10,046 nt of DNA from Verrucomicrobiota bacterium (GTDB lineage Bacteria > Verrucomicrobiota > Verrucomicrobiia > Opitutales > Opitutaceae), in assembly GCA_003694825.1 (NCBI GenBank), contig RFJS01000003.1:1-10046 (forward strand), in the 5' to 3' direction. The translations under genes and the position numbers were made by a program. The notes under the pieces are model-generated. The model made no database searches and was not told the DNA's origin. It saw nothing but the letters and a program-made list of their open reading frames with translations. Every line of letters begins with the position of its first letter. Position 1 is the first letter of the stretch. Positions 1 to 6,593 of the stretch are shown one piece after another.

Positions 1-1004
1 CCCCAGAGGATGAGCGGACGCCGGCCGAGCCGGTCCACGAGCAACAGCCCGATCACCGTAAAGACGACGCTGGTGATGCCAAACCAGATGGCCTGCATGA
101 ACGCCGCGTCCGTGCCGATGCCCAGCTGCTCGATCACGGTCGTGGCGTAGAACATGATCGCGTTGATACCGGTCGACTGCTGGGCGATGGCCAGGGTGAT
201 GGCGATGATAAAGATAACCCGCATCCGCGCACTGAAGATCTCCCGCAGCTGTGTCCCGAATGTATGGACACTCTCCTGATGACTGAGCCGCATGCTCTCG
301 AGCATCTCACTGATGTGGCGCTCGATCTGTTCGGCCGGCAGGATGCGGCGCAACGTGGCCCGCGCCGCATCGAGGCGGTTGGCATAGACCAGCCAATAAG
401 GGGACTCGGGAATGATGGCGAGAAGAGCAAACCACAGCAGCGCCGGCAGAATCTCCGAACCAAGCATCCACCGCCATGTGTATTGAGAAAGTCCCAACAC
501 CTCCACCCACCTGGCATCCGACTGGCTCGCCTGCTGGATGAGGTAGTTGATAAAATAGGCGCCCGACAACCCGATGACGATGTTGATCTGCGTCATCGAC
601 ACGAGCTTCCCGCGCCAGCGCGGCGGCGCGATTTCACCGATATACATCGCCGCCATGGCGATCGAGGTAAACGCCAGTCCGCCGAGAAACCGGGCCGCGA
701 CAAGGTGCACGAAACTCGGCGCAAACGCCGACCATCCCGCCGAGACGAGGTAAAGCGCGGCGATCACCTGCAGGGCGCGTTTGCGCCCGAGGCGGTTGGC
801 CATCACGCCGGCGATCGGCAGCGCGACCAGCACGCCGAAACCCGGCGCGCTCACGGCCATGCCGAGCTGCACGTCGGTGAGCGAAAACTCCCGGGTGATA
901 TAACCCACGGTCCCCGAGATGAGGGCGGCATCGAGACCGAAGATGAAACCGCCCATGGCGACAATGGCGGCATAGAGGAAGGCAGAGCGTTCTTTGGATG
1001 TCAT
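1..1004 (-). CDS. MFS transporter, sugar porter family (3' partial)
   Basis: This is the N-terminal 334 residues of a sugar-porter-type major facilitator, an inner-membrane permease that usually imports hexoses or pentoses with protons. Visible family marks, in order, are GLDAALISG in helix 1 (about 23-31), RLGRKRAL in the helix 2-3 loop (about 71-78), the PESPYWLV motif after helix 6 (199-206), QQSTGINAIMFYA in helix 7 (275-287) and DRLGRRP in the helix 8-9 loop (324-330). About eight of the usual twelve membrane segments are present; the rest lies beyond the left edge. The ATG at 1004 is the only plausible start in this frame, and no clear Shine-Dalgarno sequence precedes it. The gene follows the sulfatase fusion by 115 bp on the same strand, so it is probably part of the same sugar-use locus. 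The transported sugar cannot be read from the sequence. Family assignment is secure, substrate is not. Confidence 0.93.
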   Translation of the reverse strand, partial: MTSKERSAFLYAAIVAMGGFIFGLDAALISGTVGYITREFSLTDVQLGMAVSAPGFGVLVALPIAGVMANRLGRKRALQVIAALYLVSAGWSAFAPSFVHLVAARFLGGLAFTSIAMAAMYIGEIAPPRWRGKLVSMTQINIVIGLSGAYFINYLIQQASQSDARWVEVLGLSQYTWRWMLGSEILPALLWFALLAIIPESPYWLVYANRLDAARATLRRILPAEQIERHISEMLESMRLSHQESVHTFGTQLREIFSARMRVIFIIAITLAIAQQSTGINAIMFYATTVIEQLGIGTDAAFMQAIWFGITSVVFTVIGLLLVDRLGRRPLILW

Positions 1005-1067
1005 CGTGTTGGGAAAAGAGATGAAACGCGCGGATGCGCCCGCGTCCCCTTCTTCATCCCCGGGACG

Positions 1068-1088
1068 GCGCACCGCCGGAAGGTGCGC
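1068..1088 (-). other. 7-bp perfect hairpin in the sulfatase-transporter gap
   Basis: The 115-bp gap between the sulfatase fusion and the sugar porter holds one clear inverted repeat: GCGCACC (1068-1074) and GGTGCGC (1082-1088), separated by a 7-base loop. On the transcribed strand no run of T follows, so it does not fit a classical Rho-independent terminator. It could slow RNA decay between the two genes, attenuate readthrough, or be chance in GC-rich DNA. Nothing else is recognisable in this gap. Confidence 0.35.
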
Positions 1089-1119
1089 GCAGGGGATTCG
1101 AAAGAGACGCGTTGAGCGA

Positions 1120-4100
1120 TCATGGTTTCGGATGGGATCCAGCGGAATAACGACGATTGACCTCGCCGATTTCGAGGTCGATCTGCTCTCCGTTCGACCA
1201 CCGCACCGTCGCCCGATCGACCTTCGTAATCCGCCCCAGGCCGACGTGCAGATGGTTGTTGGCCGGTTGCGAAAAGGCCGCCGAGCTGGCCCCCACGACC
1301 CGGCGATAGACTCGGCCGCCGGCCTCGATCGTCAGGACCGCCCCCAGCTCCGTCGCCTGCCCCGACGGCGAGCCCCCCACTTTCACGACGATGTAGTTTT
1401 GTGCCTCCGAAAGAGGCATTTCATTGTGATACAGGTGCCAGCGTCCGCGCTCGTTGCCATAGATGATGTCGAGGCGGCCATCTTCATCGTAGTCGAGCAC
1501 TTCGGCGCCGCCGCCGAGCGCGCCGAGTTCGCCCGAAACGATCCCGCTGCGCTCGATCGTCGCGAAGCGCTCGCCCTGCCTGTTGTGCAGGAGTAGCTGT
1601 TCATGCTCGCGCGCCGGATTGCCCTCCGGGACGAGGAAGAGATCACACCAGCCATCGTTGTCGAAATCACCCGCGGCGGCGCTCGCGAATCGGCCTGCCA
1701 GAACGATACCCAACCTGTCTGTCACATCAGCGAAGACACCGCCGCGGTTTTCCAAAAGCATCACGCGAAAGTTCTTTTTCGGCGAAACGGGAGGATGCGC
1801 CTCCACGTTGAGAACGACGCCGGACGTCGACGAGCGCGTCTTGCCGCCGAGCCTCCACATCCCATCGCCGAGGTATCCGATGTAGTGTCCGCTCTGCTCG
1901 AGAACGGCCGGCCATCCCGCGGCCTCCTTTGCGGTGAGGCGCAGCGTCTTGCCGCCGTGGCGGTCGACATCGAACTCGATCTTGCGGGCGTCGGCGCCGA
2001 CGAACACATCGTGAGTCGGGTAGGACGTCTGGAGGTTTTCCAGCTGAAAGTCCCCCTTGATCTTCAGGTCGTATTGATACGGGACATCTCTGGTGAAGGA
2101 GGCGAAGACATAGTAGGCGAACCGCCCGTGCTCGTCGTCGGCGGCCGTCTCTTCGTCGAAATGATAATCCGCCCGGGTCAGGAAGAGATCGAAATCGCCG
2201 TCATTGTCATAATCGATCTCGGTGATGCTGGTGACGTGGTCGGTTTTCGCGAGCGGCCCGAACACTTCCTCGGTAACGTTCCTGAAGCTCATGCCCGGAC
2301 CGTTCTCGACCGCGACGATACGATTGCCCCCGTAAAGAAGCAGATCCGGGCGTCCGTCGCTGTTGAAATCCGTCACCTGGGCCCGGAATCCCATGAACGG
2401 CGTCGGCGGAAGATTGGCCGCGAAGGCAAAGTTGCCATCACCTGTATTGCGGTAGAGAAAGTTTGCCCCGCTCTCCTTCTGCGACGGCATGGGAAATCCA
2501 GTGGCGACGAGATCGAGCCATCCATCGCCATCCCAATCGACGAGCTTCACGGCACGCCCCCGGGTGCGGATAAAATCCGCAAAAGCCTCGCCGCCCTCGA
2601 TGGCGTGGTGGCTGACGTGAAACGCCACCGGATTGCGCGGCTTTTTCCCGCCTCCGCCGCCCGGGTAGACGATCACATCCATGAGGCCGTCGCGGTCGTA
2701 GTCACCGGCAGCCAGACCGTGAGTGTCGCCGCGGATGAGCACCTCCGGGGCGGAAAAGCGCCCGCCCTCGTTCCAGTAGACACGGGCTTCGAGCCCGTGC
2801 TCGGTCAGGACGAGATCCTGACGGCCGTCACGATCGAGATCCGCGACGAACGCATTGTCCCACTTGCGCCGCGAGCGATCCTCGAGCGGGAGCACGTCGC
2901 CGGCCGCCTCCCGGAAAACCGGCGCCCCTTCCCTCGCCTCGCGAAAGAGTCCGCGCGGACCATTGCGCAACTGCGCGAGCAGATCCGCCACGAGCTCGGG
3001 GTGCGCGGAGGCGATATTGCGGGTCTCCCGGGGATCGTCCCGGTGATCGTAGAGTTCCACGGCCAGGGGCGGGGCGAACGGATCGCGATCATCCAGCCAG
3101 GCGGTGAACCGGTAGCGATCGGTGCGCATGCTGTAGCCCATGAGGTAGCGGTTGAACAGTTCCGGGTCGTAGCGCTCGCCGTGTTCGGCCTTCAGGCGCG
3201 CCTCGATCTCCTCGATGATCGGGCCGAAATAGGTCTGCCGCATCGCTTCGGAAAGGGGGCGCGCCGCCCACTCCCGCAAGGCCGGCGAAGGGAACTGGCT
3301 GAAGGCCGCCGGCTTGCCGGGCGCCGCGGGATCCCGCAACTGCGCCACAAAGCTCGAACCCTCCAATGCCGCCGGCACGGGCAGCCCGGCCAGCTCGCAT
3401 AGTGTCGGATACAGATCGACAAACTCGACCAGCGCCCGCGTGCTCCGCCCCGGTTGCGCCATGTCCGGCGTCCAGACGATCAGCGGCACCCGGGTGGCGA
3501 CCTCGAAGTTGGTCGCCTTGCCCCAGATCCCATATTCGCCGAGGTGCCAGCCGTGATCGCCCCACACGACGATGATGGTGTTGTCGCGCAAGCCGAGGCG
3601 CTCCAGCTCCGCGATCACCCGCCCGATCTGTGCATCGATGAAGCTGATACAGGCGTAGTAGGCGCGCAACAGTTCGCGGGAGGTCGGCTCGTCGATGGGG
3701 CCCGAGGTCGGCACCAGCGTGCGGCTGCGCAATTCGAAGGATTTGTGCAGCGCGATCGTCGGAGCGCCGACCGGCGGCGTTCGCACGTCGGTCAGCGGAA
3801 GCTTCTCCGGGTCGTAGAGATCGAAATACTTCTTCGGCGCGACGAAGGGAAGATGGGGCTTGTGAAAGCCCACTCCGAGGAAGAAGGGACGATCGGAATC
3901 CTTCAGCTCCCGCAGCGCGTTGATCGCGCCGTCGGCGACGCGCCCGTCGAGGTAGCGGCTGTCCGGCAGATCGGCCGCCTCCCACGCCGGACCGTTCCCC
4001 AGCCCCTCGCGCAGCGACTCCGGCCCATACCGCGCCACCGCCTCCTCGCGCCGCCGCTTCACGATGGCCCGGCTCTCGGGCAGCATGTATGCGCCGGCGT

Positions 4101-4542
4101 TGTATCCCCCCTTCCCCGGCAGGTCGACGCGCCGGCTCCAGGAGTTGGCGTCGTCGGTCTGGCCGGGATGAAACACCTTGCCGATGTAGAGCGTCTCGTA
4201 GCCGTGCTGGCGGAAGTGCTGCGGCAGGGTGACGCAGTCCGGCACGGTGTTGCGGAAATAGGTGTCGATCTCGTCGATCTTCAGCGTGCTCGGACGCAGC
4301 CCGGTCAACAGGCTGGCGCGGGACGGCCCGCAGATCGCGTATTGGCAATACGCACGCTCGAAGAGCCGCCCCTCGGCGGCGAGCCGGTCGAGATGCGGAC
4401 TGTGGACAGCCTCCACGCCGTAGCACCCGAGCTCCGGGCGGAGATCGTCCACCGCGATAAACAGGACATTGGGCCGCGGCGCGGCGAACAGCGAAGCGAC
4501 ACCGAGAACAGCCGAAAGGGAAACAGACGAAACGAATTTCAT
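1120..4542 (-). CDS. Secreted iduronate-2-sulfatase-like sulfatase fused to FG-GAP/VCBS repeats and an ASPIC/UnbV domain
   Basis: A 1140-residue protein in three parts. Residues 1-21 form a signal peptide, likely cut after FAA. Residues 24 to about 510 are a type I sulfatase that would hydrolyse sulfate esters. It has the metal-binding pair D32-D33 in VDDLRPELGCYG, the CGPSRASLLTG signature with C71 as the formylglycine cysteine, GKVFHPG (K122, H125), HKPH (K228, H230), DHG (D329, H330) and WGKATN (K342), a set resembling iduronate-2-sulfatase. After a linker come seven DxDxDGxxD-type calcium loops (568, 614, 669, 725, 777, 959, 1017), as in FG-GAP beta-propellers, with about 130 extra residues between loops five and six. 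Residues about 1062-1130 match ASPIC/UnbV (LGAVLTIEAGG, HLHVGLG, VRWSNG). The ATG at 4542 is preferred because it begins directly with the signal peptide; an in-frame GTG at 4554 would add four residues. The propeller and ASPIC part may bind a glycan or surface; that is inference. It could instead prove to be two proteins separated by processing. Confidence 0.92.
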   Translation of the reverse strand: MKFVSSVSLSAVLGVASLFAAPRPNVLFIAVDDLRPELGCYGVEAVHSPHLDRLAAEGRLFERAYCQYAICGPSRASLLTGLRPSTLKIDEIDTYFRNTVPDCVTLPQHFRQHGYETLYIGKVFHPGQTDDANSWSRRVDLPGKGGYNAGAYMLPESRAIVKRRREEAVARYGPESLREGLGNGPAWEAADLPDSRYLDGRVADGAINALRELKDSDRPFFLGVGFHKPHLPFVAPKKYFDLYDPEKLPLTDVRTPPVGAPTIALHKSFELRSRTLVPTSGPIDEPTSRELLRAYYACISFIDAQIGRVIAELERLGLRDNTIIVVWGDHGWHLGEYGIWGKATNFEVATRVPLIVWTPDMAQPGRSTRALVEFVDLYPTLCELAGLPVPAALEGSSFVAQLRDPAAPGKPAAFSQFPSPALREWAARPLSEAMRQTYFGPIIEEIEARLKAEHGERYDPELFNRYLMGYSMRTDRYRFTAWLDDRDPFAPPLAVELYDHRDDPRETRNIASAHPELVADLLAQLRNGPRGLFREAREGAPVFREAAGDVLPLEDRSRRKWDNAFVADLDRDGRQDLVLTEHGLEARVYWNEGGRFSAPEVLIRGDTHGLAAGDYDRDGLMDVIVYPGGGGGKKPRNPVAFHVSHHAIEGGEAFADFIRTRGRAVKLVDWDGDGWLDLVATGFPMPSQKESGANFLYRNTGDGNFAFAANLPPTPFMGFRAQVTDFNSDGRPDLLLYGGNRIVAVENGPGMSFRNVTEEVFGPLAKTDHVTSITEIDYDNDGDFDLFLTRADYHFDEETAADDEHGRFAYYVFASFTRDVPYQYDLKIKGDFQLENLQTSYPTHDVFVGADARKIEFDVDRHGGKTLRLTAKEAAGWPAVLEQSGHYIGYLGDGMWRLGGKTRSSTSGVVLNVEAHPPVSPKKNFRVMLLENRGGVFADVTDRLGIVLAGRFASAAAGDFDNDGWCDLFLVPEGNPAREHEQLLLHNRQGERFATIERSGIVSGELGALGGGAEVLDYDEDGRLDIIYGNERGRWHLYHNEMPLSEAQNYIVVKVGGSPSGQATELGAVLTIEAGGRVYRRVVGASSAAFSQPANNHLHVGLGRITKVDRATVRWSNGEQIDLEIGEVNRRYSAGSHPKP

Positions 4543-4561
4543 AGGGTATGGCACATACAGC

Positions 4562-4577
4562 GGCCCCCCGCGGGGCC
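4562..4577 (-). other. GC hairpin just upstream of the sulfatase fusion
   Basis: A perfect inverted repeat, GGCCCC (4562-4567) and GGGGCC (4572-4577) around a 4-base loop, lies 20 bp upstream of the ATG at 4542 and would fall in the leader of the sulfatase-fusion mRNA. It is close enough to affect ribosome access, and no Shine-Dalgarno sequence is visible between it and the start. It may be chance in GC-rich DNA. I see no convincing promoter in the surrounding 179-bp gap. Confidence 0.35.
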
Positions 4578-4655
4578 ATCCGGCGTTTCCATCAAGCTAC
4601 CACCAGACCGGGTCCGCAGCCATGGTCGTTTTCCCAAAAGACACCGAGGATTTTG

Positions 4656-4677
4656 CCACGGCCGGGCGCCGGCATGG
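4656..4677 (-). other. 22-nt imperfect hairpin downstream of the oxidoreductase gene
   Basis: On the minus strand this segment folds into a nine-pair stem with one bulged base: four outer pairs (one G-U) and an inner GCCGG/CCGGC stem (4661-4665 and 4669-4673) with a 3-base loop. It begins 45 nt after the oxidoreductase stop codon and is followed by CAAAATCC, not a T run. It is a candidate weak or Rho-assisted terminator, or a processing site that separates the upstream three-gene unit from the sulfatase fusion. The rest of the 4543-4721 gap holds no gene that I can support. Confidence 0.35.
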
Positions 4678-4721
4678 ACGATCTTTCCAGCGCCGCGCCG
4701 CCGAGGGGGCTTCCGCGGGGC

Positions 4722-6593
4722 TCACGGGCCGTAGCAACGCACCTCGAAGAGCCGGGCCACCGGCGCACCGTAGGTCTCCCGCAACCGCAGCCGGACCGCA
4801 TCGGTGCGGACGGCCGGAAACCGGATACGGATCAGCCGCGTGCGGTTGTCCTCCCGCCCTGCCACGCGCACCCAGCCGTCATCGGTCCGCACCTCGACAT
4901 CGAGCGCCTTGAGCATCTCCTCCGGGATGCCGGGTGCGTAGTTCCGGTCATCCCGCGGGGTCTTCAGCATCATGATGTTTCGCCGCAGGTTGGTGTCGCA
5001 TTTGATCTCGACCGCATCCAGCTCGATCGGGGCACTCCACTCGAGCACGACCTCCGCGGGCAGCCGCGCCGAAGCCCAGTGATGCACCTCGCCGAACTCG
5101 TCGCGCGGCACTCCGTCGACAAGCAGGCCGACGTCCCCCGAAGAAGTGGATGAGGCCGTCAGCCGGCAGGCCGATCTCGCCCGGTCCGAAGGATCGCGGG
5201 CCGGACGGCGCGGGATGTAGGCGTCATCGCGCAACAACTGTTCCTGCAGAGCATCCATGTGCCGCTGTCCGAGTTCGCGCGGGGGTACGCCCCGCTCCAC
5301 GCACAGGGCCGCCGCCGTCCCCACCGCCTGCCCCATCGTCGCGCAGGTCGCCATAACCCGCGTCGAGGACAGGGCCACGTGCGTCACGCTGATATTCCGG
5401 CCGGCGAAGAGGAGGTTGGATACGTTTCGCGAGTAGAGACACCGAAACGGGATCTCGTAGACGCGATCGAAATGCGCGTGCCAGAAACTCGGCGGATCCT
5501 TGAGGTTCTCGATCCCGCCCGGGTTGTGCTCGTCCAACGGCCATCCGCCGAAGGCCACCGCGTCCTCGAAATGTCGATGCTCGAGCAGATCGCGCTCCGA
5601 GAGGATGTAGTCGCCCATGAAGCGGCGGGACTCCCGCCGTCCGGGAACGGACCCCACCCAGTCGAGCGCATAGTTGGCCGCCTCGGGGTATTTGCCTGAG
5701 TTCTTCACGTAGTCCCACACGCCATAGGCGTATGCCATGAGCTTGTGCCGGATGCGGTCGTAATCGCCGACGATATCGAAGTCGCTGCCGACCTCGACCC
5801 ACCAGAACCCCTCCTGAAAAGGGATGATGCTCCGGTCGTCGTGCCCTCGTTTCGAATGCTTCTCGTCGCCGGGATACGGGATGGCGAAGGAGGGCGGCAC
5901 GAACTTCACCGGACGCCCCATGTCTCTGGAGGAAAGCAGAATCGTCATCCCCAGCGTCCACCCATCCGGTTCCTCCGGCGCGAAACGCTCGCCGAACTCG
6001 GCGCGCCCCTCCCGGCCGGTCCGATACTCCGCCCCCGCTGTCGCCGCCAGCAATCCATCGCCGGAGCAATCGATAAACTGCCGCGCGTGGATGATGAGTT
6101 CGGTCTCCGACGGTCCCTGCCAGCATTGCGCGGCCTCAATCCGGTCGCCGTCCATGTGCGCCCGCACCGCCTGGGTGTCGAGCAGGAGCCGGATGTTGGG
6201 CTCGCGCACGACAAAGTCATAGAGGATGTGATCCCACACCGTGAAGGACTGCTGCGGGTTGAAAAAGCGATTGTGCAACAGGATCTCCTCGATGATCCCC
6301 GTTTCCCGGTCCGCGAAACCGTTTTTCAGCTTCGTCACGCCATGGACGATGACGCGGATCTCGCTCGAGGCATTTCCGCCGAGCACGGAGCGATCCTGCA
6401 CGAGGATTACCCGGGCACCGTTGCGCGCCGCCGCCACCGCCGCGCACACGCCCGCCAACCCGCCGCCGATCACCGCGACATCCGTCGAGAGAAACTTTCG
6501 CCGCGCCGGCTCCGGATGACCGCCGGAACCCAACTGCAGCCACCGATCGCAGCGCCGATCGGCCAGATCCACCACTCCGATTCGTTTATTCAT
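4722..6593 (-). CDS. FAD-dependent oxidoreductase (FAD_oxidored type) with C-terminal discoidin-like extension
   Basis: A 623-residue flavoenzyme expected to oxidise or reduce a small molecule in the cytoplasm. The dinucleotide-binding motif is VIGGGLAGVCAA (41-52), followed by the strand ending VQDRSVLGGNASSEIRV (65-81), which is typical of the FAD_oxidored group. Further marks are DCSGDGLLAATAGAEYRTG (175-193) and the second FAD-contact stretch GRNISVTHVALSSTRVMATC (398-417) running into MGQAVGTAAALC. The last 140 or so residues (about 480-623) are strand-rich and look like an F5/8-type discoidin fold (VVLEWSAPIELDAVEIKCDT, VRLRLRETYG), a fold assignment made by eye. There is no signal peptide. 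The ATG at 6593 overlaps the symporter stop (ATGAATAA), which implies translational coupling. A longer reading from 6671 would run through symporter coding DNA and is less likely. Substrate unknown; a link to the imported sugar is inferred from context only. Confidence 0.9.
   Translation of the reverse strand: MNKRIGVVDLADRRCDRWLQLGSGGHPEPARRKFLSTDVAVIGGGLAGVCAAVAAARNGARVILVQDRSVLGGNASSEIRVIVHGVTKLKNGFADRETGIIEEILLHNRFFNPQQSFTVWDHILYDFVVREPNIRLLLDTQAVRAHMDGDRIEAAQCWQGPSETELIIHARQFIDCSGDGLLAATAGAEYRTGREGRAEFGERFAPEEPDGWTLGMTILLSSRDMGRPVKFVPPSFAIPYPGDEKHSKRGHDDRSIIPFQEGFWWVEVGSDFDIVGDYDRIRHKLMAYAYGVWDYVKNSGKYPEAANYALDWVGSVPGRRESRRFMGDYILSERDLLEHRHFEDAVAFGGWPLDEHNPGGIENLKDPPSFWHAHFDRVYEIPFRCLYSRNVSNLLFAGRNISVTHVALSSTRVMATCATMGQAVGTAAALCVERGVPPRELGQRHMDALQEQLLRDDAYIPRRPARDPSDRARSACRLTASSTSSGDVGLLVDGVPRDEFGEVHHWASARLPAEVVLEWSAPIELDAVEIKCDTNLRRNIMMLKTPRDDRNYAPGIPEEMLKALDVEVRTDDGWVRVAGREDNRTRLIRIRFPAVRTDAVRLRLRETYGAPVARLFEVRCYGP

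Noticed and set aside
1068..1088. Rho-independent terminator after the sulfatase fusion
   Set aside because: The stem is perfect but short, and the transcribed strand lacks the T run that should follow.
1603..3402. Long open frame of 599 codons on the plus strand, antisense to the sulfatase fusion
   Set aside because: It lies wholly inside a gene with clear domains, has an Arg/His/Ala/Gly-rich composition without recognisable motifs, and is the expected antisense shadow in GC-rich DNA.
3089..4579. 496-codon open frame on the minus strand in another frame of the sulfatase region
   Set aside because: Extremely Arg/Ala-rich translation with no domain; the overlapping frame carries all the sulfatase motifs.
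4543..4721. A promoter or LacI-type operator in the gap (for example around GATGGAAACGCCGGAT)
   Set aside because: No paired -35/-10 boxes with sensible spacing and no palindromic operator could be found; the resemblance is limited to a short half-site.
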